From: Catenulispora acidiphila DSM 44928
Lineage (GTDB): Bacteria > Actinomycetota > Actinomycetes > Streptomycetales > Catenulisporaceae
Length of the DNA: 64,000 nt
Assembly: GCF_000024025.1 (NCBI RefSeq)
Contig: NC_013131.1
Coordinates: 6,014,001-6,078,000 of the forward strand
Reading direction: 5' to 3'
Part shown: piece by piece, positions 1 to 6,397 of the stretch
Numbering within the stretch: position 1 is the first letter of the stretch
How the letters are laid out: each line of letters begins with the position of its first letter
Position numbers and translations under genes: made by a program
The notes under the pieces: model-generated
Database searches by the model: none
Told to the model about the DNA's origin: nothing
The model's input: the letters and a program-made list of their open reading frames with translations, nothing else

Positions 1-1
1 C

Positions 2-241
2 CGGGTCGCCTCCGGCGCCGCGGCAGGTGTCAGCGGTCTGATCAAGGTCGCGCTGGACAGCCCGACGGCTGCGCCGGTCGGCAGCTTCGCCGTCGGCAAC
101 ACCGGCGGCTGGCAGACCTGGCAGACCGTGCCGGCCAACATCAGCAAGGTCACCGGAAAGCACACGGTCTACCTGGTGTTCTCCAGCGGCCAGCCCGCCG
201 ACTTCGTGAACGTGCACTGGTTCACCTTCAGCCAGACCTGA
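2..241 (+). CDS. Secreted carbohydrate-binding protein, C-terminal fragment (CBM6-like)
   Basis: The window opens inside this gene. The 79 visible residues end at a TGA (239-241). They read like the last two thirds of a family 6 carbohydrate-binding module: RVASG, then a hydrophobic strand with LDSPT, the hallmark GGWQTWQTV (an aromatic sugar-contact strand) and HTVYLVFSS before the final beta strand. CBM6 modules are usually C-terminal appendages of secreted hydrolases, so the missing upstream part is probably a glycosidase or lyase; that part is inference. A GH76 gene follows 32 nt later on the same strand and may be co-transcribed. Confidence 0.7.
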   Translation, partial: RVASGAAAGVSGLIKVALDSPTAAPVGSFAVGNTGGWQTWQTVPANISKVTGKHTVYLVFSSGQPADFVNVHWFTFSQT

Positions 242-273
242 TCACCCGTCCCCGTCCCGGGAGGTGCTTCGTC

Positions 274-2118
274 GTGCGCAGAATCCTGATCCTCCTCACA
301 GCTCTGGTCACGGCGCTGGTACCGCTGCTCGCCATGGCGCCGCCGCGTGCGAACGCGGCGAGCGCCGTGTGCGCGCTGTACTGCGACACGCGTGATCCCT
401 CGCTGGCGCAGCAGGAGACGTTCCCGACCCCGAACGTCTCCGAGAACGGCCGCGTGATCGCATTGCACGTGGACGACGTCGACGGCATGGCCTGGGCCAG
501 CATCGACAACGGCCGGCTGAACGACTCGGTCTGGATCGACCGGTCGTGGGACGCCGGCAGCAGCTGGGACGGCTTGTTGGGCAAGGCGTGGATCCCGAGC
601 TCGTGGACCGGTACACGGACCCTGATGTACAACATGTACGACCCCTCCGACCACCGCCGCGCGGTGGTGCGTGCCTGCGGCGACGCCAGCGGGGTGGTGT
701 GTACGAACTGGGTCCACCTGCCGGTGTGCGCGGCGCGGTGTGACGGCGCCGATTCCAGGACCTCGGTCGGGAACACCTCACCGGTCCCCGACGCCACGCT
801 GTCCGGGCGCGACATCGCGCTGCACGTCGACTCCGGCGGCATGGCCTGGGCTTCGATCGCCGGCGGAGCGCCCGGCGACGAGGTGTGGCTGGACCGGTCG
901 TGGGACGGCGGCGCGACGTGGCCGGACGGCTCGAGCAAGGGCCGGGTGAGCGTGCCGTCGGGGGCGTCCGGTACTCAGACTATTGAGATCAACATCGACG
1001 ATCCGTTGGGCCGGCTGGCCGGGGGCGCCGTGCGCGCCTGCGGGCGTGCGGTGACCGGGCAGAACGGCAGCTGCACGGCGTGGGCGCGCGCCGCCGCGGT
1101 CCCGGCGAAGGCTGCCGCCGACGCGCTGATGTGGTCTTATGACCCCTCCAACGCATGGTGGCCGTCGAGCTGGTGGAATTCGGCGGTCGCACTGACGTCG
1201 GTGATCGACTACACGCGCGGCTCGGGCGATACGGCATACGAGTGGATCGTCGACCGCACGTTCCAGGTGAACAAGGTCGCCTTCCCGGCCGGCGCGCGCA
1301 GCTCGGACCCCATCCAGGGCGACTTCATCAGCCAGGCGACCGACGACACCGAGTGGTGGGCGCTGGCGTGGATCGACGCGTACGACCTGACGGGGAATCG
1401 GACGTACCTGAACGAGGCCGTCACCATCACGAACCATGTCAGTTCCCTGTGGAACACCAGCACCTGCGGCGGCGGCGTGTGGTGGAACACGCAGAAGACG
1501 TACAAGAACGCGGTGACCAATGCGCTGTATGTGGATCTGACCGCCGCGCTGCACAACCGCATCGCGGGCGACACGGCGTGGCTGGCGCGGGCGACGACGT
1601 CCTGGAACTGGTTCCGCTCCAGCGGACTGATCAACGGCTCGGGTCTGGTCAACGACGGCCTGACGAACGCGTGCACGAACAACGGCCAGACGGTCTGGAC
1701 GTACAACCAAGGGCTGGCCATCGGCGCGGCGCAGGAGATGTACCGCGCGACCGGCGACAGCGGCGACCTGAGCGAGGCGCGCCACCTCGCCGACTCGGCG
1801 GTGCACTCCCCCACACTGGTGACGAACGGGCTGCTCACGGAGTCGTGCGATGCGCTGACCGCCACCTGCGACGACAACCAGAAGCAGTTCAAGGGGATCT
1901 TCATGCGCTTCCTGGGCGAGCTGAACGCCGACGCGTCGGTCGGTGGCGCGTACAGCACGTTCATCCAGGCGCAGACGTCGTCGCTGTGGAACGCGGACCG
2001 GAACTCGCTCAACCAGCTCGGGGAGCGATGGTCGGGGCAGGGCTCGGGGACGAATCCGAATGTGAGCGATTGGCGGACGCAAGCGAGCGGGTTGGAGGCG
2101 CTGGACGCGGGGGTTTGA
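274..2118 (+). CDS. Secreted GH76 alpha-1,6-mannanase with duplicated N-terminal module
   Basis: A 614-residue secreted enzyme predicted to hydrolyse alpha-1,6-mannan backbones (yeast mannan or mycobacterial-type mannans). Residues 1-28 form a signal peptide. Two homologous modules of about 115 residues follow (about 33-148 and 152-272), both with C-x3-C, IALHVD and a WIDRSWD or WLDRSWD strand. The GH76 (alpha/alpha)6 domain runs from about 285 to the end, with the consecutive catalytic aspartates at 357-358 in a DDTEWW context. The GTG start at 274 is preceded by GGGAGG at 259-264. The family assignment is firm; the duplicated N-terminal module is not one I can name and may bind polysaccharide. 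Confidence 0.87.
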   Translation: MRRILILLTALVTALVPLLAMAPPRANAASAVCALYCDTRDPSLAQQETFPTPNVSENGRVIALHVDDVDGMAWASIDNGRLNDSVWIDRSWDAGSSWDGLLGKAWIPSSWTGTRTLMYNMYDPSDHRRAVVRACGDASGVVCTNWVHLPVCAARCDGADSRTSVGNTSPVPDATLSGRDIALHVDSGGMAWASIAGGAPGDEVWLDRSWDGGATWPDGSSKGRVSVPSGASGTQTIEINIDDPLGRLAGGAVRACGRAVTGQNGSCTAWARAAAVPAKAAADALMWSYDPSNAWWPSSWWNSAVALTSVIDYTRGSGDTAYEWIVDRTFQVNKVAFPAGARSSDPIQGDFISQATDDTEWWALAWIDAYDLTGNRTYLNEAVTITNHVSSLWNTSTCGGGVWWNTQKTYKNAVTNALYVDLTAALHNRIAGDTAWLARATTSWNWFRSSGLINGSGLVNDGLTNACTNNGQTVWTYNQGLAIGAAQEMYRATGDSGDLSEARHLADSAVHSPTLVTNGLLTESCDALTATCDDNQKQFKGIFMRFLGELNADASVGGAYSTFIQAQTSSLWNADRNSLNQLGERWSGQGSGTNPNVSDWRTQASGLEALDAGV

Positions 2119-2119
2119 G

Positions 2120-2155
2120 CCATCCCCGTCTCCATCCCCGTCTCGATCCCCGTCC
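2120..2155. repeat. Three tandem 12-bp repeats
   Basis: CCATCCCCGTCT occurs twice exactly and a third time with two changes, directly after the GH76 stop codon. It has no visible hairpin or coding role and looks like a slippage product. Confidence 0.8.
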
Positions 2156-2181
2156 AGCGCGCGGCCGATCCGTCGCGCCGG

Positions 2182-2187
2182 TAGGTT
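2182..2187 (+). promoter_or_regulatory. -10 element of a probable leaderless promoter
   Basis: TAGGTT fits the actinobacterial TAnnnT -10 pattern and ends 6 nt before the GTG at 2194. No ribosome binding site lies between, so transcription probably starts at or next to the start codon. Confidence 0.5.
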
Positions 2188-2193
2188 GCCGGT

Positions 2194-2928
2194 GTGCGAC
2201 CACCAAGCGAGCAAGCGCCGGCTGCCTCTGATCTCGCCGCGATGGACCGGGTCTTGTGCGACTGTCGGGCGTGTCCGCGGCTGGTGGCGTGGCGGGAGGA
2301 GGTCGGGCGCGTCAAGCGCAAGGCGTTCGCCGAGCAGACGTACTGGTCGCGTCCCATTCCCGGCTTCGGTCCGGCTGATGCGCGGCTGCTGATCGTCGGG
2401 CTCGCACCGGCGGCGCACGGCGGCAACCGGACCGGGCGGATGTTCACCGGCGACCGGTCCGGCGACATCCTCGTCGAGGCGCTGCACGCGCTCGGGCTGG
2501 CGAACCAGCCGACGTCGGTCTCCGCGACCGACGGGCTGGAGCTGCTGGGCGTCCGGTTCACCGCGCCGGTGCACTGCGCGCCGCCCGACAACAAGCCGAC
2601 GCCCGAGGAGCGCGATACCTGTCGTCCGTGGCTGGTGCGTGAGCTGGAGCTGATGCGTCCGAGCGTGCGGGCGATGGTGGTGCTCGGCGCGTTCGGTTGG
2701 CAGGCGCTGTTCCCGGCCATCGCCGCCGCGGGCAGTTGGACCGTGCCGAAGCCTCGCCCCGTATTCGGTCACGGAGTGCGGGTCGAACTCGCTTCGGCCG
2801 ACGGCGGTGCGCCGCTCGCGATCCGTGGCTGCTACCACGTCAGCCAGCAGAACACCTTCACCGGACGGCTCACGCCGGCGATGCTGCGCGACGTGATCGG
2901 GGCGGCTGCGGCGGAGGCCGGTCTGTAG
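2194..2928 (+). CDS. udgB: Uracil-DNA glycosylase, family 5 (UdgB-type)
   Basis: A 244-residue DNA repair enzyme that excises uracil and related deaminated bases from DNA. The active-site strand [19 protein letters not shown] (69-87) and the C-terminal loop [13 protein letters not shown] are characteristic of family 5. Four cysteines suited to a 4Fe-4S cluster are present: C24 and C27 (CRAC), C128 and C143. There is no aspartate or asparagine in the GLAPA position, which is normal for family 5. The GTG start is chosen because of the TAGGTT element just upstream. The gene stands alone between a glycosidase and a convergent SDR. Confidence 0.9.
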   Translation: MRPPSEQAPAASDLAAMDRVLCDCRACPRLVAWREEVGRVKRKAFAEQTYWSRPIPGFGPADARLLIVGLAPAAHGGNRTGRMFTGDRSGDILVEALHALGLANQPTSVSATDGLELLGVRFTAPVHCAPPDNKPTPEERDTCRPWLVRELELMRPSVRAMVVLGAFGWQALFPAIAAAGSWTVPKPRPVFGHGVRVELASADGGAPLAIRGCYHVSQQNTFTGRLTPAMLRDVIGAAAAEAGL

Positions 2929-2931
2929 GCG

Positions 2932-3840
2932 TTACGTGCGCGGCGGCAGCTGGTCGCGGATCGGCGTCACCGGCGGCATCACGAAGTCGCGGCGCAGGTG
3001 GTTGCCGCCGTCGACGACCAGGGTGTGGCCGGTGAGGAAGGCCGCGAACGGCGAGCAGAGGTACGTGGCGGCCCAGCCGAGCTCGTGGCGGCGTCCGGTG
3101 CGGAAGGCCGGTTGGCGGCGGGCGTCGATGGCGGCTTGATCATTGCCGGTAGCAGTATCTCCGTCGCCATGTGGCGGCTGGGCTCGCAGAACTTTGAGAT
3201 CCTCGCGCATGTCCTCGTGCGGGAACAGCCCGGGCGCCAGCGCGTTGACGCGGATGCCCTCCGGTCCCCACTCCACCGCGAGGGACTTCGTCAGGTTGCC
3301 GACGCCGGCTTTGGCCGCTGCGGCGTGCGCCATGCCGGGTCCGCCGGTGAAGGCCTGCGTCGCCAGGATGTTGAGGATCACGCCGGGGCTCTGGCGCTCG
3401 GCGCAGCGGCGGTGGAGCTCGTGCGAGCACAGGAAGGTGCCGTCGAGGACGATGTCGGTCACCGCGCGCCAGCCGTTCGGCGACAGGTCGGCGGCGGCCA
3501 CCGGGAAGTTGGCGGCGGCGTTGTTGACCAGGACCGTCACCGGCCCGAGCGCCTCCTCGACCGCGTCGAACGCACCGCGGATCGCCTCCGGATCGCGTAC
3601 GTCGCACGGCACGCCGACCGCCTCGCCGCCCACCGACCGCACCTCGGCGACCCCCCGCTCCCGATGCGCGGCATCGCGGCTGGCGATCCCCACGGCGGCG
3701 CCGCATCGGGCGAACTCCACCGCCATCGCGCGGCCCAATCCCGTCCCGCCGCCGGTGACGAACACAGTGACGCCGGCGAACGTGCCGGGCGGCAGCATCG
3801 CCGTACCGAGCGGCGGCGGTTCGGGCAGGCCGGGATACAT
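2932..3840 (-). CDS. SDR-family oxidoreductase, 2,4-dienoyl-CoA reductase-like
   Basis: A Rossmann-fold dehydrogenase of 302 residues. It has the nucleotide-binding GGGTGLGRA near the N-terminus, CDVRD, the NNAA strand and the C-terminal TGHTLVVDGG. The usual catalytic YxxxK is replaced by HAAAAK, following GGPGM, so the tyrosine is missing but the lysine kept. That arrangement is known from the 2,4-dienoyl-CoA reductase branch of the SDR family, which fits the fatty-acid genes in this window. The ATG at 3840 is chosen over an in-frame GTG at 3858 because GAAGGAG sits 6 nt before it. An insertion of about 25 residues (HGDGDTATGNDQ region) lies near the substrate loop. Its 3' end is convergent with udgB, 3 nt apart. 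Confidence 0.85.
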   Translation of the reverse strand: MYPGLPEPPPLGTAMLPPGTFAGVTVFVTGGGTGLGRAMAVEFARCGAAVGIASRDAAHRERGVAEVRSVGGEAVGVPCDVRDPEAIRGAFDAVEEALGPVTVLVNNAAANFPVAAADLSPNGWRAVTDIVLDGTFLCSHELHRRCAERQSPGVILNILATQAFTGGPGMAHAAAAKAGVGNLTKSLAVEWGPEGIRVNALAPGLFPHEDMREDLKVLRAQPPHGDGDTATGNDQAAIDARRQPAFRTGRRHELGWAATYLCSPFAAFLTGHTLVVDGGNHLRRDFVMPPVTPIRDQLPPRT

Positions 3841-3876
3841 GCGGACTCCTTCAGTCACTCCGGACGCACATGATGT

Positions 3877-5343
3877 TCAGGCATGGGGACCCGCCTCGAC
3901 CTCGCCGAGCACCAGCTCCGAGGCCAGATCCAAGATCTCTGCGACGCGCGCCACCTGCTGCTCGAGTGCGGCGCTGTGTGCGCGGTTCAGCGTGCGGAAC
4001 GCCTCGACCGTGACGGTCGCCCGGCGTCCGGAGCGGCGCAGATGCCAGATCCCCGCGACGACGCCGTCCACCAGCAGGATCGGGCGGTTGCCCGCCTGAC
4101 CCCGGGTCAGGGCACGCTCGGCGGCGCGTCCGGGGAAAAGCTGGTCGCGGGGTTGACCGGCGACGCCGTACGCATCGAAGTAGGGAAGCAGCCGGACACC
4201 CGCCGGTTCGGTGTCTTCGAAAGCGGTATCCCCGGCTGCTACCCAGGCGGAGGCGCCATCGAAATCGACCTCTTCAATACTCCCGGCGCTCGCCAACCGC
4301 GCGAACACCTCTGCGCCCCACGCCGGCGTCCCCCCGAACCACTTGGCGAACTGCGGCGGCGTCGCCGGGCCGTAGGACCACAGGTAGTCGCCGACCACGG
4401 TCGCCAGCGCATCGTCCGCGGCCGCGGGCTTCACATCAGGATTCGTATACGTGACCTTCCGACCGCGTCCCGCCCCGAAGCAGAGCACACCCCGATGCGC
4501 GGCCATCCCCATCGCCTGCCGCCAGCGCGGCCACATCGTCTGGAACGCGGGCATCACTTCCTCGACCGCCCACGGCCCGGTCAGCTCGCCGACAGCCGCA
4601 TCAAGCTCATCGACGGTCAGCTCGGTACCGGCGAGCGCCGTCCCGACAGCGGCGAGAACGGCATCAAGCTGATCAGGCGTCAGCCGCACATCGGCAGGAA
4701 AGCGCTCAACAATCGGCGGCAACGCCGACAACGCACCAAGCCAAGCACCCAACTCAGCAGTCGGCAGCAGATGAACGGTCCCCCGCGGCCCAAAAGTCTT
4801 GGTCAGACTCCGCTCACCCCACACCGCACCCCTGACATCCCCAGCCCTCGCCCCCACCATCCGCAACGCCACCGACAACTCAGCCGCCGACATGATCTGC
4901 GCATGCGCCCCCGCCATCGCCGCCACAGTCGCCGCTGGATCAGCTGCGGCTGCGGACATATCGGCGCCACCAGCCACCCGTGCCGCCCGCGCATCAGCAA
5001 GCCCTGCCGCAGCCGCAGGCCCAGCCATCGGATCCGCGCCGCCTAATGAAGCTGCCTGATCCGCGCCGCCCGCCGAAGCCGCCCTGCCCGTGCTGCCTGC
5101 TGAAGCTGCCTGATCCGCGCCGCCAACTGAAGCCGCACCGCCCGCCCTACTCGCACCGCCTGCCGAAGCCGCCTCACCCGCGCCGCCTGCTGTAGCCGCC
5201 CCGCCCGCACCGCTCGCCCTGCCCGCGCCGCCCGCCGCAGCCCCAGCCGCGCCAGACATCTGGCCGCCGCCCGCCAACCCAGCTCGTGCCAACCGCCGCG
5301 CCGAAACGCGTCGCCAGTCCACCGTCGTCGTTGCTGTGCTCAT
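3877..5343 (-). CDS. AlkZ/YcaQ-type winged-helix DNA glycosylase family protein with large Gly/Ala insertion
   Basis: A 488-residue member of the winged-helix HTH_42 family, whose characterised members (AlkZ, YcaQ) are DNA glycosylases for bulky or crosslinked alkylation products. The conserved body starts at about residue 135 (DPAATVAAMAGAHAQIMSA) and runs to the end. A H-A-Q triplet at 147-149 sits where this family carries its catalytic Q-x-Q or H-x-Q motif; this placement is by eye. Residues 1-23 (VDWRRVSARRLARAGL) are the normal family N-terminus, so residues 24-134 are an insertion of low-complexity Gly/Ala repeats within the fold. The ATG at 5343 fits the family N-terminus. Exact substrate unknown. 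Confidence 0.78.
   Translation of the reverse strand: MSTATTTVDWRRVSARRLARAGLAGGGQMSGAAGAAAGGAGRASGAGGAATAGGAGEAASAGGASRAGGAASVGGADQAASAGSTGRAASAGGADQAASLGGADPMAGPAAAAGLADARAARVAGGADMSAAAADPAATVAAMAGAHAQIMSAAELSVALRMVGARAGDVRGAVWGERSLTKTFGPRGTVHLLPTAELGAWLGALSALPPIVERFPADVRLTPDQLDAVLAAVGTALAGTELTVDELDAAVGELTGPWAVEEVMPAFQTMWPRWRQAMGMAAHRGVLCFGAGRGRKVTYTNPDVKPAAADDALATVVGDYLWSYGPATPPQFAKWFGGTPAWGAEVFARLASAGSIEEVDFDGASAWVAAGDTAFEDTEPAGVRLLPYFDAYGVAGQPRDQLFPGRAAERALTRGQAGNRPILLVDGVVAGIWHLRRSGRRATVTVEAFRTLNRAHSAALEQQVARVAEILDLASELVLGEVEAGPHA
4941..5271 (-). repeat. In-frame Gly/Ala-rich degenerate repeat tract inside the AlkZ-like gene
   Basis: About 110 codons of imperfect repeats, with recurrent GGADQAAS, GGASRAGG and SAGGAD words, interrupt the AlkZ-like protein after its first 23 residues. 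The reading frame is preserved throughout. At DNA level the words CTGATCCGCGCCGCC and CCGCCTGC recur, indicating growth by slippage or unequal recombination. Confidence 0.8.
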
Positions 5344-5387
5344 GGGACCAGTGTGCCGTCGGGTACTGACAACCCCCTCATATCTAC

Positions 5388-6221
5388 TCACTTGCCCTCG
5401 AACTTCGCCGCGCGACGTGCTGCCTTGGCCGCGTAGCCGAGCGGTGCGTCCTCTGACACGAATGTCGTTGCTGCGAGGAGTGCTGTCTGTGCCATGGCCT
5501 CGGTCAGGCCGCGGTCGGCGAAGGTGTCCACCGAGCGCTTGATCGCCTGCACCGCCAGTGGGGCGTTCCCGGCTATCTCTCGCGCCAGCGCGTAGGCGGC
5601 GGGCAGCAGGTCCTCGGGGGCGACTACGTCCTGGAGCACGCCGATGCGGGCTGCGGTCGGTGCGTCGATGCGGCGGCCGGTGAGGGCTAGGAGTTTTGCC
5701 CAGCCGGTGCCTGCGTCGCGGGCTAGGCGGAGGTCGCCGCCGGCGTCGACGGCCATGCCGATGGTGGCTTCGGGGAGGGCGAAGATCGCGTCGGTGGCGG
5801 CTAGGCGGATGTCGCACATCAGCGCTAGTTCGAAGCCGAAGCCGAGGCAGTAGCCGTGGACGGCGGCGATGATGGGCTGCGGCAGGGTCGCGAAGGCGCG
5901 GAACTGCTCGTGCACCCAGCGCAGGCCCTCGGCGAAGTTGCGGGCGCGCTCCGCCTCCGAGCGGCCGGTGATGCGGTCCTCGGGCAGGCCGAGGTCGACG
6001 CCGGCGCAGAAGGCACGCCCCGAGCCGCGGAGGACCAGGACCCTGATGCTGTCGTCGAAACGCACCCGGGCCGCCAGTCGCGCCAGCTGCCGCGAGGCTT
6101 CCCAGCTCCAGGCGTTCAGCTTCTCGGGGCGGTCCAGGAGCAGGGTGGCCACGCCGTCGTCGCCGGTCTCCAGCCGGAGTTGCCATTCGTGCTCCGGCAG
6201 GGCCGGTTCGGTGCGGAACAT
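5388..6221 (-). CDS. Enoyl-CoA hydratase/isomerase family protein
   Basis: A 277-residue crotonase-fold protein predicted to hydrate trans-2-enoyl-CoA thioesters in beta-oxidation or a related CoA pathway. The oxyanion-hole strand GRAFCAGVDLG (68-78) and both acidic residues of true hydratases are present: E131 in FGFELALMCD and E151 in LPEATIGM. The second helix continues with GGDLRLAR. The ATG at 6221 is the first sensible start. A perfect 19-bp palindrome lies 15 nt upstream, so a dedicated repressor is likely. No other beta-oxidation gene is adjacent; a larger set lies at 44-50 kb. Confidence 0.87.
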   Translation of the reverse strand: MFRTEPALPEHEWQLRLETGDDGVATLLLDRPEKLNAWSWEASRQLARLAARVRFDDSIRVLVLRGSGRAFCAGVDLGLPEDRITGRSEAERARNFAEGLRWVHEQFRAFATLPQPIIAAVHGYCLGFGFELALMCDIRLAATDAIFALPEATIGMAVDAGGDLRLARDAGTGWAKLLALTGRRIDAPTAARIGVLQDVVAPEDLLPAAYALAREIAGNAPLAVQAIKRSVDTFADRGLTEAMAQTALLAATTFVSEDAPLGYAAKAARRAAKFEGK

Positions 6222-6235
6222 GTCGTCGGGCTCCC

Positions 6236-6254
6236 ATCTGACGGTATGTCAGAT
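6236..6254. promoter_or_regulatory. Perfect palindrome before enoyl-CoA hydratase gene, likely TetR-type operator
   Basis: ATCTGAC and GTCAGAT are separated by 5 nt and centred about 24 nt before the hydratase ATG. The form (7-bp arms, short spacer, containing TGAC/GTCA) resembles operators of TetR-family regulators of acyl-CoA metabolism. The regulator itself is not identified here. Confidence 0.5.
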
Positions 6255-6337
6255 TACCCAACCGCATGTCGCCCTTGGAAGAGCGAAGCGAAGCACGAAC
6301 CGCACCCTGCCGGAGCAGGCTCAGCGCACTAGCACCT

Positions 6338-6397
6338 CAGCGCCGGCACTCACAAAGCCAGCGCGGCCAGCGCCGGCACTCACAAAGCCAGCGCAGC
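6338..6397. repeat. 30-bp tandem duplication covering the 3' end of the transketolase-like gene
   Basis: The 30-bp unit starting CAGCGCCGGCACTCACAAAG occurs twice (6338-6367 and 6368-6397) with a single difference. The second copy contains the TGA (6380-6382) and last codons of the minus-strand gene, and the first is a non-coding copy just beyond the stop. Confidence 0.85.
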
